Of a stretch of 64,000 bases of DNA, positions 46,483 through 55,671 are shown piece after piece. The stretch is from NCBI RefSeq assembly GCF_023283925.1, contig NZ_JAKIKX010000003.1:62001-126000 (forward strand), given 5' to 3'. The notes below the pieces were generated by a model, which worked only from the letters and a program-made list of their open reading frames with translations, made no database searches and was not told where the DNA came from. Every line of letters starts with the position of its first letter. The first letter of the stretch is position 1. The translations under genes were made by a program, and so were the position numbers. The DNA comes from Shewanella marisflavi. Lineage in GTDB: Bacteria; Pseudomonadota; Gammaproteobacteria; Enterobacterales; Shewanellaceae.

Positions 46483-47916
46483 TTAGACTTTAGGAGTCGC
46501 TTGGCTCGGGCGGCGACGTCTGCGACGCGCTGGGGCGTTACCGTCTCTGTGCTCGCTCTTGCCTTGGCCCGCACTTTGTTGCTTACCTGCAGATGCCTGA
46601 CCTTGGCTAGCAGGCTTGCCACTGCCCGAGCGACCTTTGCTTTGGCCTTCATTATCTGCCTTGGGCCTGTTGGCCTTCTGGGGCTGGCCGCTGCGCGAGT
46701 TGCGGTTGCCCTCTGATTTGGGATTACGAGGTCCCTTGTGCTGTCCATGGCGCTTAGGTGTCAGCGTGGTCTCAGGCAGCTCGTGGGTCGGCTCAAAGCC
46801 CTCTACCTCGGTGCGGGGCAGTTGCTTGCCGATCAGACGCTCGATATCCACCAGTAGCTTAGCTTCTTCGCTGCTGACCAGAGAGATCGCCTTGCCGTCG
46901 GCGCCGGCGCGACCGGTACGGCCGATACGATGCACATAATCCTCGGGCACATTGGGCAGATCGAAGTTGACCACTTGAGGCAGTTGATCGATATCCAGGC
47001 CGCGGGCGGCGATATCTGTGGCGACCAGTACGCGTACATCGCCGCTCTTAAAGTTGGCCAGCGCCTTAGTGCGGGCGCCCTGGCTCTTGTTGCCGTGGAT
47101 CGCCGCTGCGGTGATCCCTTTGCCGTCCAGGGTCTTGGCCAGACGGTTGGCGCCATGTTTGGTGCGGCTAAATACCAACACCTGCTGCCAGTTATTCTGT
47201 TTGATGAGGGCGATAAGGGCCGCCGACTTCTTACTCTTATCCACGGGGCAGATAAGCTGCTGTACCGTATTAGCCGTGGTGTTACGTGGCGTAACCGAGA
47301 TCTCCACCGGATTATTAACCAGCCCTTTAGCCAGGGTGCGGATCTCATCGGAGAAGGTGGCCGAAAACATCAGGTTCTGACGTTTGGTCGGTAAGATGGC
47401 CAGGATCTTCTTAATGTCGTGAATAAAGCCCATATCCAACATGCGATCGGCCTCGTCCAGGACTAAGACCTCCAGCTGGCTAAAGCTAAGGGCATCTTGC
47501 TGGTAGAGATCCAACAGACGACCTGGCGTGGCTACCAAGATATCGACGCCGCGCTTAAGTTGACTGATCTGCGGCCCAATGCCGACACCGCCAAACACTA
47601 CGGCGCTGCGAAGAGGCAGATGCTTTCCATAGGTGGTAACGCTTTCGGCGATCTGCGCCGCTAATTCGCGAGTAGGGGTGAGCACCAGGGCGCGTACCTG
47701 TTTGCTGCGGGCACGTGGTCCCTTGCTTAGTAGCTCGAGTAACGGCAGGGTAAAGCCTGCGGTCTTGCCTGTCCCGGTTTGCGCGGCGGCCATCACGTCC
47801 TTGCCTGACAAGACGGCGGGTATTGCCTGGGCCTGAATGGGGGACGGCGTCAGATAACCTTTTTCGGTTACGGCGTTTAAAATGGGGGCGGATAAACCTA
47901 GGGAGGTAAAACTCAT
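46483..47916 (-). CDS. rhlE: DEAD-box RNA helicase RhlE
   Basis: A 477-residue helicase. The ATG at 47916 gives [16 protein letters not shown], the RhlE start; an upstream frame would add 17 residues. It has the Q motif [51 protein letters not shown] and [12 protein letters not shown]. The C-terminal about 105 residues are a disordered Lys/Arg/Gly/Ser/Gln tail ending in a run of arginines, typical of RNA-binding extensions. It probably works in ribosome assembly and RNA turnover. Confidence 0.93.
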   Translation of the reverse strand: MSFTSLGLSAPILNAVTEKGYLTPSPIQAQAIPAVLSGKDVMAAAQTGTGKTAGFTLPLLELLSKGPRARSKQVRALVLTPTRELAAQIAESVTTYGKHLPLRSAVVFGGVGIGPQISQLKRGVDILVATPGRLLDLYQQDALSFSQLEVLVLDEADRMLDMGFIHDIKKILAILPTKRQNLMFSATFSDEIRTLAKGLVNNPVEISVTPRNTTANTVQQLICPVDKSKKSAALIALIKQNNWQQVLVFSRTKHGANRLAKTLDGKGITAAAIHGNKSQGARTKALANFKSGDVRVLVATDIAARGLDIDQLPQVVNFDLPNVPEDYVHRIGRTGRAGADGKAISLVSSEEAKLLVDIERLIGKQLPRTEVEGFEPTHELPETTLTPKRHGQHKGPRNPKSEGNRNSRSGQPQKANRPKADNEGQSKGRSGSGKPASQGQASAGKQQSAGQGKSEHRDGNAPARRRRRRPSQATPKV

Positions 47917-48117
47917 AGATGGGTCTCTTGGGCTACAAAGGGCAGCAAAATACGGGGCCAAGTGCACTGGCGGGCGTGCAGCTTACAGTAAGACAGGCTA
48001 AAGTGCTATTTAATTCGCCTGATCGCCGTAGGGCCAGGGCGGGGATTGGTGCTAGGTTTTATGCTTATTAGCGCCTGGTTAGAGGGATCTTTTTTAGCGA
48101 ATTGTGCGCGCTAATGA

Positions 48118-48145
48118 TTGAGTTTTATCCAGAGGAGACTACAAT
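48118..48145 (+). promoter_or_regulatory. Predicted sigma-70 promoter for the DUF3622 gene
   Basis: TTGAGT (48118-48123), a 16-base spacer and TACAAT (48140-48145), about 93 bases before the start codon. The rest of 47917-48237 is empty. Confidence 0.55.
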
Positions 48146-48237
48146 AGCCGCCTTTCTGACGACAGTGGATAAATTCATCGACTGTTTCCCTCAATGAGCG
48201 GCAAGTTTGCACTCGAAGATCGAATTAGGAAATTAAC

Positions 48238-48567
48238 ATGACACAACAAAAGAAATACGGTCTTCGCGTGATCGAAGCCGAAGGTAGCTGGACCGCTGAA
48301 GTGACTCGTCGTATGACGGCGCGCAAGACAGTGGTGACTAAATCAAAAACTGGCTTTGCCACTGAAGCCGAGGCGACCGCCTGGGGCGATGAGACCCTAA
48401 AAGGTATCGTTGAAAACCTGATGGTGCGCAACGAGCGCCGCGCCAAGCAACGCGCCGAGCGTGATCAGGCGCTTGCCGATAAAGAAGCTGCCGCCGAGAA
48501 ATGGCGCGCCGAGCGTGATGCGGCTGGCGAAAGCGATGACGACTTGTTCGACGAAGACGACGAGTAA
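48238..48567 (+). CDS. DUF3622 domain protein
   Basis: A 109-residue small soluble protein. The N-terminal half (YGLRVIEAEGSWTAEVTRRM, KTGFATEAEATAWGDETL) is the conserved DUF3622 part of Shewanella and Vibrio proteins. The C-terminal half is a highly charged helix rich in Arg, Glu and Ala, ending in an acidic tail DDDLFDEDDE. Function unknown. Confidence 0.8.
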   Translation: MTQQKKYGLRVIEAEGSWTAEVTRRMTARKTVVTKSKTGFATEAEATAWGDETLKGIVENLMVRNERRAKQRAERDQALADKEAAAEKWRAERDAAGESDDDLFDEDDE

Positions 48568-48596
48568 TCGCTCGCACAACATATGCGAAGAACCAT

Positions 48597-48625
48597 AAAA
48601 AAGCCCAGCATCTGCTGGGCTTTTT
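48597..48625. terminator. Bidirectional terminator between the DUF3622 gene and psrC
   Basis: AAGCCCAGCA / TGCTGGGCTT with A6 on the left and T5 on the right; it serves both converging genes. Confidence 0.88.
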
Positions 48626-48655
48626 GCGTTAGTGGAGATGAATTTCGCAACTTCC

Positions 48656-49597
48656 TTAGCTGATATAGCTCTGACCCGCGTAGAGCACAAAGTGTCTCAG
48701 CGCCAGCACCCCGGTGAGGCTACAGCAAGCTACTGCGATCATCACGCCCTTGCTGTGGCGCGTCTGTGATGGCATCAGCATGGTGAGCAGTGGGATGGCA
48801 AAACCGATACCGACCACACCGACCCAGAAGACACTTGCCCACACACCTGTAGTGAGTGACGCCAGCGCCGCTGCAGCTGCACCGCCCTTGAAGTAGAGGG
48901 CACAGAACAGCATGAACAGGAACATGATCTCGCTTAGCATCACGGGCAGTTCCAGGCCGTGCATCTTGCCCAGATTCGCATCATGGGGGTGAGTGTTAAA
49001 CATCAGCAGCGCGCCAACGGCGTTGGCTGCGGCGCCTGCAGACAGACCCGATACCAAAAAGAGTGCCGGTAGCACAGCCGTGTTTAACATAGGGTAGGCG
49101 TTCATCGCCGAGATGAGGAAGCCTGTATAGGCACCGACACCAATGGCGAGCACAAATAACACCACTTCCATCGCCTTTCTAAATGGCATTAAGGCGTGTG
49201 CCACTGGCACTAGGAAGCCCAGTTTCCACTTAGGCAGCTCATCTCGCAACACAATTAAGGAGTAGGCGATCCCTATGGGTGAGTAAGCTAACAAAGCCAG
49301 CACCCCTATGGACATTACCGAGCTCAAGTTGTAGTTGATTAGAATAAGCCAGAAATCAAATGGCTTAGTTAAATCAAATATTAAGCAGGCAAGACCGACA
49401 GAGATAGCAACTGGGCTGATAATCGCCGCCGCTTTTAATATTGCACTCTCTACCGACTTATCTTTGCTGTACCAACGCAGACCTATGCCGATCAGAATGG
49501 AGCCTGCCGAGAGGCCTGCCATAAACAGGTAGACCGCGATAATCCAGTTCCAGGTGACTGGATCATATTGCGCCATATCGCCCCAGGTATTGTTCAT
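48656..49597 (-). CDS. psrC: Thiosulfate/polysulfide reductase membrane subunit C (NrfD family)
   Basis: A 313-residue polytopic protein with about eight hydrophobic helices. It begins with a short periplasmic or cytoplasmic tail and WNWIIAVYLFMAGLSAGSIL, a typical NrfD/PsrC start. It anchors the complex and carries electrons from menaquinol to the PsrB clusters. Its start overlaps the psrB stop by 4 bases, so translation is coupled. Distinguishing thiosulfate (Phs) from polysulfide (Psr) use is not possible from sequence alone. Confidence 0.9.
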   Translation of the reverse strand: MNNTWGDMAQYDPVTWNWIIAVYLFMAGLSAGSILIGIGLRWYSKDKSVESAILKAAAIISPVAISVGLACLIFDLTKPFDFWLILINYNLSSVMSIGVLALLAYSPIGIAYSLIVLRDELPKWKLGFLVPVAHALMPFRKAMEVVLFVLAIGVGAYTGFLISAMNAYPMLNTAVLPALFLVSGLSAGAAANAVGALLMFNTHPHDANLGKMHGLELPVMLSEIMFLFMLFCALYFKGGAAAAALASLTTGVWASVFWVGVVGIGFAIPLLTMLMPSQTRHSKGVMIAVACCSLTGVLALRHFVLYAGQSYIS

Positions 49598-50166
49598 GAC
49601 TGTATCCCCCCACGTTTAGTTGGAATGCGATAAACCCTGGGCTTGGTACCCAGATGGGTCTTCTCCTGATAGGTCGCTTTAGTGTTGATCAGTTTGGCCA
49701 CCTCGCTGCTTGGATCGTTGGCATCGCCAAAGGTGAGTGCATCGGTGGGACACACGGTCACGCAGGCTGGCAGTTCGCCACGGGCCAGGCAGGTATCCTT
49801 ACAGAAGTTACACTTGTCGGCCGCCTTGGTTTCAGGGTTCATGAAACGTACCTTGTAGGGACAGGCCGCCACACAGTACATACAGCCGACGCACTTATCT
49901 TCTTTGATAGAGACCAGTCCATCTTCGCCCACATAGGCCGCGCCTGTCGGACAGACGGTGACACAGGGCGCGTTTTCACACTGCTGACAGGAGACGCGGT
50001 TGTATTTAAAGTGCAGGTGCGGGGCATCGCCAAAGGGGCCTTCGACTCGCACTTGCAGACGGGTGACCCCTTCTGGGGTGCCGTTTTCGCTGCGACAGGC
50101 GACGCTACAGGCCTGACAGCCGATGCAGCGATTCTCGTCGTGCACCATTACATATCGTTTACTCAT
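49594..50166 (-). CDS. psrB: Thiosulfate/polysulfide reductase iron-sulfur subunit B
   Basis: A 190-residue four-cluster ferredoxin. The cysteine groups are CIGCQACSVACRSEN, CQQCENAPCVTVCPTGA, CVGCMYCVAACPYKVRF, and CNFCKDTCLARGELPACVTV. It relays electrons between the membrane subunit and the molybdenum subunit. No signal peptide is present, as expected for export together with the Tat-bearing PsrA. It lies 12 bases downstream of psrA. Confidence 0.93.
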   Translation of the reverse strand: MSKRYVMVHDENRCIGCQACSVACRSENGTPEGVTRLQVRVEGPFGDAPHLHFKYNRVSCQQCENAPCVTVCPTGAAYVGEDGLVSIKEDKCVGCMYCVAACPYKVRFMNPETKAADKCNFCKDTCLARGELPACVTVCPTDALTFGDANDPSSEVAKLINTKATYQEKTHLGTKPRVYRIPTKRGGIQS

Positions 50167-50178
50167 ACTGGACTCCTA

Positions 50179-52461
50179 TTAGATCTTCGCTAGCGTGATG
50201 CCAGTAGTGTGAATATTCATGCCGCAGATAGGCGCCGTTTTGTTTGGCAGTAGGTTACCGCAGTGAACCCCTTTGCCGGTCGCTCTGGATAGCTCTTTGT
50301 TTTTAGAGCCGAAGCCCATGTAGGCGAACACGGTATCCTGACGAATACCCGGGGTGACCAGGGCGGTACCTTCTTCGCTGCCGACACTGCTGGTGAGGCG
50401 GATCTTATCGCCGCTGGCGATCCCTAAGCGTCCTGCTGTGATAGGGTGGATCCACACGCCGTTGTCAGACATCAGGTTGGCCAGCATGGGAATGTTGTGG
50501 GTGGCGCCATTGGTGTGCACCGCTACCTTGCCCTGAATAAAGTAGAGTTCGTTGTCCTGTTTGAGTTTGACCTCGCGGTATTTGATCACCCCGCGTCCGG
50601 CGGCCATCTGCTCGACCTTATCTGAGCTGAGTTCTATCTTGCCGCTTGGGGTCTTAAAGCTCATGGCGCTGGCATAGGTGCCGTCGTCATCGGTGGGCTT
50701 AGCGTTGGGATACTGCTTCACGAACGCTGCTACCATAGCGGGTTCACGCAGCATTAATGGCTTGCCGTAGCTGACATAGCCCTTTTGCTTGATCTCATTA
50801 AAGCGTGCTACGTCGCGATCGACTTGCAGCAGTTGCAGGCTTTCCATGTTTTCCCATGGGAAGTATTGCTCTAGCCCCAACTCGTGGCCTAGCTCTTTGA
50901 AGATCTGCCAGCTTGGCTTAGTGTTGCCTATGGTCTCAACCACACGTTGGCGCACGTAGTAGGCCGGACTCTTACCTGACTTGTCGGCAATCTCTTCGTC
51001 CCGTTCCAGATAGGTAGATTCGGGGAGAATGATGTCGGCGTAGGCCGCCGTTTCGCTGATATAGACATCGCAGCTGACCACAAATTCGAGTTTCTTCAGG
51101 GTCTCAACCACCAAGGCTCTGTCTGTCATGGTCTGCATCGGATTGGTGCGGCTCATCACCCAGGCTCTAAGCTGATAGGGTTTGGCTTCTAATGTGGCAT
51201 CGAGAATGGTTTGATAGATACCGCCAGATGACCACATCATGGCGTACTGCTCATCTACCTGATCGATACGCTTGGCCTGCGGCTTAGGCATGCCTTCGAC
51301 ACCGGGTTTACCTAGACCAGGAGCGACCTTGTCACCGGCAAACTTGTTGTAAGTTTTAGCCTTCTTACCCAGGTAGAGGCCGCCCTTGCGCTCAATGTTG
51401 CCGATTAAGATGTTGGCGGCAAACAGGGCGCGGCGCATCTCAAACTCTTCTGGCGTGAAGGTGGCGCGGTGACCAAAGTCCACTACGGCATGGGGCGCCT
51501 TGGCGGCAAACTCATGGGCGATACGGCGAATGTCCTTGGCGGGCACGTCGCTGATCCCTTCGGCCCATTCTGGGGTGTAGGCTTTGACTTCCTTGGCGAA
51601 GGCATCAAATCCTTCCACGTGGCGCTCGATAAAAGCTTTGTCGTAGAGGTTGTCATAAATCAGCACATGGCACAGGGCCAGCGCGACTGTGACATCCGTA
51701 CCCGGACGTATGGCAAACCATTCGTCGGCCTTGTCGGCGACCACAGAGAAGCGTGGTTCGAATACCACTAACTTGGCGCCTTTATCCATCTGGGCCTTCA
51801 TCATGCCGCGAGTCTCGGACATGTTGATCCCTTCATAGAGATTGTGACCGAAGTTGATGATGTACTTGGAGTTGCCTAAGTCACGCTTCACCTTAGTGCC
51901 AAACATTGCCTTGGCGGCAATCACATAACCACCCGGGCAGGTAGTGGCATGGGTAAAGGTATTGGGTGAGCCGAAGGCCTTGGCTAAATGGAACAGGTGG
52001 CCTGAGAGTGAGCCAGATTTAGAGGAGAAGGCCACGGCCTCTGGGCCATGATCTTGCTTAATTTGATTGAGCTTCTGGGCGATCGTCTTATAGGCCTCTT
52101 GCCAGCTGATCTCTTCCCATTTGCCTTCACCGCGCTCGCCGACCCGGCGAAGCGGTTTGACGATACGCTGCGGATCATACAGCAGGCTGTGTCCGGCGCC
52201 GCCTCGGGCGCAGACTTTACCGCCAAAAGATTTGGCTGCCTTATTACCGCTAATAAATACATTCTTGTCATCGACGACCCGTGCCGAGATGGGACAACGC
52301 GTCGAACACATTTCACAGATACTGGCGACTTCCTTGCCCACCCCTTTTAAGGGTTTCTGCTCCAGCGCAGCTAAAGAACCGGGTAATAATGTCGCTAGCG
52401 CACAGCTTGCACCCCCTGCGCCGGCGCCCTTAATAAACGTTCGTCTATCAAGCTCTATCAT
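50179..52461 (-). CDS. psrA: Thiosulfate/polysulfide reductase molybdopterin subunit A
   Basis: A 760-residue molybdoenzyme. The ATG at 52461 follows AAGGAGG; it gives a Tat signal (ELDRRTFIKGAGAGGASCA). An N-terminal 4Fe-4S site is formed by SICEMCSTRCPISARV and KVCARGGAG. HATTCPGGYV is the likely Mo-coordinating Cys region. The C-terminal molybdopterin-dinucleotide domain includes HTNGATHNIPML. S. oneidensis PsrABC is known to reduce thiosulfate and sulfur. The operon sits next to ThsSR-like regulators, favouring thiosulfate. The name phsA would be equally valid. Confidence 0.92.
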   Translation of the reverse strand: MIELDRRTFIKGAGAGGASCALATLLPGSLAALEQKPLKGVGKEVASICEMCSTRCPISARVVDDKNVFISGNKAAKSFGGKVCARGGAGHSLLYDPQRIVKPLRRVGERGEGKWEEISWQEAYKTIAQKLNQIKQDHGPEAVAFSSKSGSLSGHLFHLAKAFGSPNTFTHATTCPGGYVIAAKAMFGTKVKRDLGNSKYIINFGHNLYEGINMSETRGMMKAQMDKGAKLVVFEPRFSVVADKADEWFAIRPGTDVTVALALCHVLIYDNLYDKAFIERHVEGFDAFAKEVKAYTPEWAEGISDVPAKDIRRIAHEFAAKAPHAVVDFGHRATFTPEEFEMRRALFAANILIGNIERKGGLYLGKKAKTYNKFAGDKVAPGLGKPGVEGMPKPQAKRIDQVDEQYAMMWSSGGIYQTILDATLEAKPYQLRAWVMSRTNPMQTMTDRALVVETLKKLEFVVSCDVYISETAAYADIILPESTYLERDEEIADKSGKSPAYYVRQRVVETIGNTKPSWQIFKELGHELGLEQYFPWENMESLQLLQVDRDVARFNEIKQKGYVSYGKPLMLREPAMVAAFVKQYPNAKPTDDDGTYASAMSFKTPSGKIELSSDKVEQMAAGRGVIKYREVKLKQDNELYFIQGKVAVHTNGATHNIPMLANLMSDNGVWIHPITAGRLGIASGDKIRLTSSVGSEEGTALVTPGIRQDTVFAYMGFGSKNKELSRATGKGVHCGNLLPNKTAPICGMNIHTTGITLAKI

Positions 52462-52573
52462 GGTTTCCTCCTTCATCTGCCTGAGCAGATGAAATCACAC
52501 ACTGTTATTGGTTTTTGTTCCCTCCCGCAGGAGGTCTGAGGCCATTGTTATCCCATATGAAATACAGGGGTAT

Positions 52574-52587
52574 TGTGGTAAACCACA
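52574..52587 (-). promoter_or_regulatory. Palindromic candidate operator upstream of psrABC
   Basis: TGTGGTAAACCACA has perfect 6-bp arms around AA and lies about 113 bases before the psrA start. A FixJ/NarL-type dimeric regulator such as the adjacent ThsR-like protein could bind it. A Crp-like half-site TGTGATCT lies at 52643-52650. Only the symmetry is observed. Confidence 0.4.
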
Positions 52588-52756
52588 TAGGCTGAGGTGG
52601 CGTGATCTGGCGCAACGATTTTTAGCGCGAATGTAAAAAAAGTGTGATCTTCGCTCTCGCTTAGAGGCAAGGAGGTGGGGGAACCGCTGGGTGATAAAGG
52701 CCAGGGCTAACAGCCAGGCTGAGCCGAGTGAAAAGTCAGAAAGTGTATCTTAAGTG

Positions 52757-53344
52757 TCAGATTTGGCTGTATTTTGCCAGTTCGGCCAGGTTGTGTACCT
52801 TGAGCTTTTTCATCACGTTAGATCTGTGCACTTCTATGGTGCGCAGCGATAAATAGAGTGCCTCGGAAAGTTGCTTGTTGGTTTTACCTTGAATCAACAG
52901 TTCCAGAACTTGATGTTCACGCTCGCTGAGGGTGGCCAGGTTTTGACTCAGCTGCAGCGCCTCGAAGGCCTTCTGGCTGTGGAGCATGCTCTTGTCGATG
53001 GCGGCCGCCAAGGCCTGACCCGAGACAGGTTTTTGGAAGAAGTCGCAGGCGCCCTGGCGAAAGGCGTTGACCGCCATGGGCAGGTCACCATGGCCGGTGA
53101 GAAAGATGATCCCAAGTGGGCTTTGCTGGTCCAGGAGTTCCTGTTGCAGTGCCTGACCGCTAATGGCTGGCATGCGGCTGTCGAGGATGACGCAGCCTGG
53201 CTGGCTCAGATCCACCTCTTCTAAGAAGTGCAGGCCAGAGACAAAGGTGGTGAGTTGGTAGCCAAACTGGCGCAGCATATAGCTGAGCGAATCGAGCACC
53301 GCTTCATCATCGTCGACCAAGTAGAGGGGCAGGGTTTGTGACAT
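52757..53344 (-). CDS. thsR: FixJ-type response regulator, ThsR/TtrR-like
   Basis: A 195-residue regulator. The ATG at 53344 has AGGAGATCCC before it; an upstream frame would add 18 residues. The receiver domain has the acidic pocket YLVDDDEAV, the phospho-acceptor in CVILDSRMPAISG (around 55), and Lys in FFQKPVSG. A C-terminal LuxR-type HTH follows (about 130-195): LSEREHQVLELLIQGKTNKQ and SLRTIEVHRSNVMKKL. It is divergent from the sensor gene and adjacent to psrABC. ThsSR of S. halifaxensis is an established thiosulfate sensor; the symbol is given by analogy. Confidence 0.82.
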   Translation of the reverse strand: MSQTLPLYLVDDDEAVLDSLSYMLRQFGYQLTTFVSGLHFLEEVDLSQPGCVILDSRMPAISGQALQQELLDQQSPLGIIFLTGHGDLPMAVNAFRQGACDFFQKPVSGQALAAAIDKSMLHSQKAFEALQLSQNLATLSEREHQVLELLIQGKTNKQLSEALYLSLRTIEVHRSNVMKKLKVHNLAELAKYSQI

Positions 53345-53537
53345 GGGATCTCCTGAGTCAGTTGCATCTAGCCTAGCGCCTTGATGGGCAAGCGGCAAAA
53401 ACGGCGTTTGGGCCTTTGAGACAGATCACTAAATGATAATTTTCTGATGGAGGCCCTAGAGGGAGTTTGCACCGCTTCACATCAAAGCGTGGACTTCTTG
53501 CTTAGAGTAGGGCTTGGATTAAGTGATTGGGTGCGCG

Positions 53538-55400
53538 ATGAAAAGGCAATTAGGTAAATGGTTAGTATCTTGTCTGTGCACTGGCTGGCTGAGCCTGTTT
53601 GTGCCCTGCCTGTTACTGAGCTCCAGTGCCAGCGCCGAAGGGGGCAAGCAAGAGCGCGCGGATCTTATCCATCTCAGAGTCGGGGTATTGGCTAATCACG
53701 GGGTGCAGAAGGGAATTGAGCGCTGGCAGCCCATGATGGATTACCTTTCTCAAGAGGTGCCTGGCACCCATTTTGAGGTGGTGCCGGTGGATTTCGATGA
53801 GATGAGCCGCCAACTGCTGGCCCATGAGCTGCAGTTTATCGTCACCAACCCAGGCCAATACTTAAACCTCAGTAGTAACTTTCCGCTTTCCTGGCTGGCG
53901 ACCATGAAGAGCCACATGCATGGCGGTGCCACCTTTGCCATCGGCTCCACCATTATCGTGCGCGCCGACAGTCAGATCTATACCCTGCAAGATCTCGAAG
54001 GCAAACATCTGGTGGCCAGTGACCCTCAGGCGTTGGGGGGCTATCAGGCCGCCATAGGTCTGCTGCATAAGATGGGTTACAACCCTGAGAACTACTTCGC
54101 CTCGCTGCGCTTTCTGGGTTTTCCCTTAGAGCCCATCGTCTATCAGGTGCGCGACGCGACCGTCGATGCCGCTATCACCCCCTTCTGTACTCTGGAGGAG
54201 ATGATTGAGGAGGGGCTGGTAAACAAGGAGGATTTTCGGGTGATCCACCCCACCAAGCCCGCGGGCTATGAGTGTTTGGTGAGTACCCAGCTTTATCCTA
54301 ACTGGTCATTTGCCGCTGCCGATACCGTGCCCTCGGCCATTACTCAGAAGATCACCCAGGCACTGTTTGCCTTGCCTTCGGATCATCCCGCCGCCATTCA
54401 GGCCAAGACACTGGGCTGGACAGCCCCCATCAGTCAGCTTAGGGTGATTAAGCTGTTCAAAGAGTTACAACTCAAGGCGCCACCGCCACCCCTGCATCAT
54501 ACGGTATTGAAGTGGATGGAGAAGAACAAGGAGTGGGGCCTGACGTTTCTAATGCTGTTTCTGGTGTCGACCGTCTATCACCTCTGGCTGGAATATAAGT
54601 TCAGGCAGAAGAGTGACTTTTTGATCGACACCGAGCGCCAACTTAAGGACAAGGCGCTGCAGGTAGAGCGGATGAAGAGCGCGGCGATCCTCGGCGAGAT
54701 AGGCTCGGGTCTGGCCCATGAGCTGAACCAGCCTATCGCCGCCATTACCCAATACAGCGAAGGCGGCATGATGCAGCTTAACCGTCATGGTGATGCCGAC
54801 TCAGAGCTCTACGAGCTGCTGGCCAAGATCAACGCCCAGTCTACTAGGGCAGGCGCCGTGGTGCACCGCATTCGAGGTCTGCTTCAGCGGCGTAAATCCC
54901 AGTATGAAGAGCTGTCTCTCGATGAGCTGGTCACCAACACCTTGGCGCTGTTTCGCCGCGAGTTTCAGCAGCAGGGCGTTGTCCTCACTCAGGAGGTTCA
55001 GGGCGAGCCCTATCGCCTGTGCGGCGACAGCGTCGGCCTGAATCAGGTGCTGGTGAATCTGATTAAAAACAGTCTCGATGCCATGGCCGAGATGCATTCA
55101 GAGCGGGAGAAGCGGCTGCTACTCAGCCTTGATTATGGTGAGCAACAGGTCATCCTCAAGCTGGTGGATAATGGCCCCGGCCTCAAGGGTAAGGCGCAGG
55201 ATCTTATGGCTTCCTTCTACTCCACCAAGGATGACGGTCTGGGGCTGGGGCTTGCCATCTGCTGCGACGTGATGCGTCAGCACAAGGGCAAGTTCACCAT
55301 AGATAATTGCGCCGATCACGCCGATCTTCCCTGGAAGGAGGGATGCGTGGTGAGTTTAACTTTACCAAGAAAGTTGGGGGCTTGTGAGAAGGGAAGTTAG
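53538..55400 (+). CDS. thsS: Sensor histidine kinase with PhnD-like periplasmic domain, ThsS/TtrS-like
   Basis: A 620-residue sensor. The ATG at 53538 begins a signal peptide (MKRQLGKWLVSCL ... SSSASAEG). The periplasmic part (about 45-310) is a phosphonate/phosphate-binding-like domain with LRVGVLANHGVQKGIERWQP and ASDPQALGGYQ. One membrane helix (about 335-355) follows. The kinase core has H-box GSGLAHELNQPIAAITQYSE, N-box VLVNLIKNSLDAM, G1 LVDNGPGL and G2 GLGLGLAICCDVM. This is the TtrS/ThsS layout. It probably detects thiosulfate and activates psrABC through the divergent regulator. Confidence 0.85.
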   Translation: MKRQLGKWLVSCLCTGWLSLFVPCLLLSSSASAEGGKQERADLIHLRVGVLANHGVQKGIERWQPMMDYLSQEVPGTHFEVVPVDFDEMSRQLLAHELQFIVTNPGQYLNLSSNFPLSWLATMKSHMHGGATFAIGSTIIVRADSQIYTLQDLEGKHLVASDPQALGGYQAAIGLLHKMGYNPENYFASLRFLGFPLEPIVYQVRDATVDAAITPFCTLEEMIEEGLVNKEDFRVIHPTKPAGYECLVSTQLYPNWSFAAADTVPSAITQKITQALFALPSDHPAAIQAKTLGWTAPISQLRVIKLFKELQLKAPPPPLHHTVLKWMEKNKEWGLTFLMLFLVSTVYHLWLEYKFRQKSDFLIDTERQLKDKALQVERMKSAAILGEIGSGLAHELNQPIAAITQYSEGGMMQLNRHGDADSELYELLAKINAQSTRAGAVVHRIRGLLQRRKSQYEELSLDELVTNTLALFRREFQQQGVVLTQEVQGEPYRLCGDSVGLNQVLVNLIKNSLDAMAEMHSEREKRLLLSLDYGEQQVILKLVDNGPGLKGKAQDLMASFYSTKDDGLGLGLAICCDVMRQHKGKFTIDNCADHADLPWKEGCVVSLTLPRKLGACEKGS

Positions 55401-55483
55401 CCGGTTGGGGCTAATCGGCAAATTAGCCTTGTTGCTGGCTGCATCGGGATTTAGCTACTTTGTTGTAGCGTTAGCCTGAGTTG

Positions 55484-55628
55484 TGACCTAACGCCTGCCC
55501 GGCGGGGGATGTGCAAGCACTCTTTTGGCACGCCACGAGCACTTCCATGTGGGCTTCACGGCGGCGTCCATGCCGCCGAGAGCCAAAAGCGTGCTTACAC
55601 TCGTATCTAAGGTCTCTTCGATTTGGCG
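55484..55628 (+). repeat. Structured dispersed element, copy 3
   Basis: About 145 bp, downstream of the sensor kinase and of the convergent HEPN gene. It shares CTAACGCCTGCCCGGCGGGG and the right end TATCTAAGGTCTCTTCGATT with the others. Its closing stem has a different sequence: GTGCAAGCACTCTTTTGGC (55511-55529) pairs with GCCAAAAGCGTGCTTACAC (55582-55600), 17 of 19. Core hairpins are CAC-TTCCAT-GTG and GGCGGC-GTCCAT-GCCGCC. The left palindrome is missing. Confidence 0.82.
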
Positions 55629-55671
55629 GTATTTTTTACTAAGAGCGCCTATTTGTAGGGAATTTTACATT

